Source: JACROF01 sp964598995 (lineage in GTDB: Bacteria; Patescibacteriota; Microgenomatia; Levybacterales; UBA12049). Taken from it: 5,652 nt of DNA. This document shows, in pieces, positions 4,020-5,652 of the stretch. The notes under the pieces were generated by a model. It ran no database searches, had not been told where the DNA came from, and worked only from the letters and a program-made list of their open reading frames with translations. The position numbers and the translations under genes are program-made. Every line of letters starts with the position of its first letter. The stretch's first letter is position 1. Where the stretch lies: assembly GCA_964598995.1 (NCBI GenBank), contig CAZRDR010000013.1:1-5652 (forward strand). Reading direction: 5' to 3'.

Positions 4020-5650
4020 TGGAAAATCTTAAGAAATGGGGAAGTCTAGTCGTACTCGGGCTTGCTCTCGCAATTATCATCATCGATACAACACTGCTTA
4101 ATGTCTCACTCTCGACAATCATTCATGAGTTCCATACTGATATCCAGAGCATCCAGTGGGTTATTACAGCATATTCATTAATGCTGGCAGCATTCACTAT
4201 CACCGGAGGCCGCATCGGCGATCTCTTTGGACGTAAAAAAATGTTCATGGCTGGGGCAATTATCTTTGCGATTGGTTCGTTCATCGCATCGATTAGTAAT
4301 TCAGTTGGAACACTGCTCATAGGTGAATCAATCATTGAAGGCATTGGCGCAGCGCTCATGATGCCTGCGACGGCATCCTTACTCGTTGCGAATTTCCATG
4401 GTAAAGAGCGTGGAATTGCGTTCGGAGTGTGGGGAGGAATCGCCGGTGCATCAAGTGCCATAGGCCCTATCTTAGGCGGTTATTTAACAAATAATTATAG
4501 TTGGAGATGGGGATTTAGGATTAATGTCTTCGTGGCAGCACTTCTTCTCATCGGTTCAATTATCGTTAAAGAGTCACACGATGAAAAAGAAAAGCCAACC
4601 CTTGATTTTGGTGGAGTGATCCTCTCAGCTCTTGGACTATTAGGAATAGTATTTGGTGTTATCGAGTCATCAACCTATGGCTGGTTAAAAGCCAAAGATG
4701 CATTTACACTCTTCGGGTATACCTTCACAAAAGGTGGTGTATCATTCGTTCCATTTTCAATCATTCTTGGATTTATCTTCTTGGGATTATTCTTCTGGTG
4801 GGAAAATCGTATGGAAAAAAATGGTAAGACTCCCCTGGTGTCGTTAGACCTTTTCAAAAATAAAGTATTTACAGCTGGAGCGTTAACAACAGCTATCGTC
4901 TCGCTAGGACAGGTTGGTCTGATATTTGCTTTACCTGTATTTTTGCAATCAGTGCTAAAACTTGATGCATTCCAAACAGGAGTCTCGATGTTGCCCCTTT
5001 CAATTGCACTTCTTATCATGGCACCTGTATCAGGTTTTTTGAGTCATAAAGTCTCACCAAAGTATCTCGTACTTGCCGGACTCGTACTCGATATCATAGC
5101 CATGTTCGTGATCCGTAACAGTATCTCAGTCTGGGCGACGACGTCTGATTTGGTATTAGGCCTTGCTATGTATGGAGCAGGGATGGGGTTAGTTATGGCA
5201 CAAATAAGTAACTTAACTCTGTCTGCAGTGCCAGTGTATCAAGCGGGTGAGGCATCTGGAGTTAATAATACGTTGCGTCAGGTTGGTTCAACGCTCGGTT
5301 CAGCTATCGTTGGATCAGTTCTTATCGCAAGTCTGTCAACGAATCTAGTAAATGGAATTGATGAGGATTTATTTATCCCCTCAGCCGCTAAGCCTGAAAT
5401 CATTAAAGCCGTCAGTGGTCAGACCTCAAATGTTGAGTTCGGTGGCGGTGCACAAGTAAATAAAAATGTGCCGAAAGTGATCGTTGATCAAATAACTGCA
5501 GTTAGTAAAAAAGCGACAGTAGAGTCAGCTCGTGAATCTATGCTTTATGCAGCACTATTCGCATTCTTAGGTCTTTTTGCAGCGGCTTTTCTTCCTAACA
5601 AACACGCTGATACTAAATCAGGTCGTGGAACTCCAGCCGCTGGTCATTAA
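4019..5650 (+). CDS. MFS efflux transporter, DHA2 (14-helix, EmrB/QacA-like) family
   Basis: A 543-residue inner-membrane protein, probably a proton-coupled exporter of drugs or toxic metabolites. Helix 1 carries the D1-type motif (Asp23 in DTTLLNVSLSTI, 23-34). Motif A is GGRIGDLFGRKK at 63-74 between helices 2 and 3. Helix 4 has EGIGAALMMPAT (107-118), the motif-B region, where the usual Arg four residues before the Gly is Ser104. Motif C, the antiporter signature, is GIAGASSAIGPILGGY (140-155). WRWGFRINV (162-170) follows. Helices continue across about 195-260, 285-365 and 375-440. A soluble loop of about 65 residues (441-505, with a GGG at 475-477) precedes the last helix (508-525). The polar tail ends GTPAAGH. 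Length and helix count fit the 14-helix DHA2 group. Overlap with marR indicates MarR control. The substrate is unknown. Confidence 0.93.
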   Translation: MENLKKWGSLVVLGLALAIIIIDTTLLNVSLSTIIHEFHTDIQSIQWVITAYSLMLAAFTITGGRIGDLFGRKKMFMAGAIIFAIGSFIASISNSVGTLLIGESIIEGIGAALMMPATASLLVANFHGKERGIAFGVWGGIAGASSAIGPILGGYLTNNYSWRWGFRINVFVAALLLIGSIIVKESHDEKEKPTLDFGGVILSALGLLGIVFGVIESSTYGWLKAKDAFTLFGYTFTKGGVSFVPFSIILGFIFLGLFFWWENRMEKNGKTPLVSLDLFKNKVFTAGALTTAIVSLGQVGLIFALPVFLQSVLKLDAFQTGVSMLPLSIALLIMAPVSGFLSHKVSPKYLVLAGLVLDIIAMFVIRNSISVWATTSDLVLGLAMYGAGMGLVMAQISNLTLSAVPVYQAGEASGVNNTLRQVGSTLGSAIVGSVLIASLSTNLVNGIDEDLFIPSAAKPEIIKAVSGQTSNVEFGGGAQVNKNVPKVIVDQITAVSKKATVESARESMLYAALFAFLGLFAAAFLPNKHADTKSGRGTPAAGH

Positions 5651-5652
5651 TG
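5650..5652 (+). other. Possible start codon of a further operon gene at the window edge
   Basis: The MFS stop TAA (5648-5650) is followed by TG, giving an ATG at 5650 in the same TAATG overlap that joins marR to the MFS gene. Unlike that junction, no AGGAGG-like box lies upstream, so the ATG may be chance. Nothing beyond it is visible. Confidence 0.15.

Noticed and set aside
4123..5019. Two minus-strand open frames (4461-4123 and 5019-4675) inside the MFS gene
   Set aside because: The MFS protein is unambiguous across this stretch; the antisense frames are compositional shadows without motifs or start signals.

Overview
The window (5,652 bp, A/T-rich by eye) is a compact, gene-dense bacterial segment with eight complete protein genes and no RNA gene, CRISPR array or transposon. 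I infer a small-genome bacterium, most likely a member of the Candidate Phyla Radiation (Patescibacteria, Saccharibacteria-like). The basis is the very short spacers, the Lys-rich proteins, the small single-domain products and the leaderless start sites; this placement is low confidence. All eight stops are TAA (seven) or TAG (one). The reading frames stay open without reassigning TGA, so the TGA-as-glycine code of SR1/Gracilibacteria is not supported.

Layout. Positions 1-206 hold a Shine-Dalgarno box and a 62-residue two-helix membrane protein, probably the last gene of an operon that begins upstream. Next on the + strand are a class I SAM methyltransferase (229-768) and a membrane-anchored GH18-type glycosidase (801-1973). 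A minus-strand group converges on them: a nuclease-like protein of unrecognised family (3470-2916), a small GIY-YIG protein (2896-2630) and a membrane-anchored FecR-domain protein (2621-1974). The glycosidase and FecR genes meet stop-to-stop with no spacer, inside a perfect 20-bp A/T palindrome. A 105-bp divergent region (3471-3575) then separates the minus-strand group from a marR-MFS efflux operon (3576-5650).

How the genes work together. MarR and the 14-helix DHA2-type transporter overlap by one base and look like a self-regulated drug or metabolite efflux unit. The glycosidase and the FecR protein both have one N-terminal membrane anchor and an extracytoplasmic domain, so both probably act at the cell surface. 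No pathway obviously links the methyltransferase, the GIY-YIG protein and the nuclease-like protein.

The most striking signal is in gene starts. Four neighbouring genes on both strands share one layout: a TGN-extended -10 box, no -35 box, no Shine-Dalgarno, and the start codon 6-7 nt after the -10. That predicts leaderless mRNAs. The two genes that appear internal to operons instead carry the identical ribosome-binding site AAAGGAGG exactly 9 nt before ATG.
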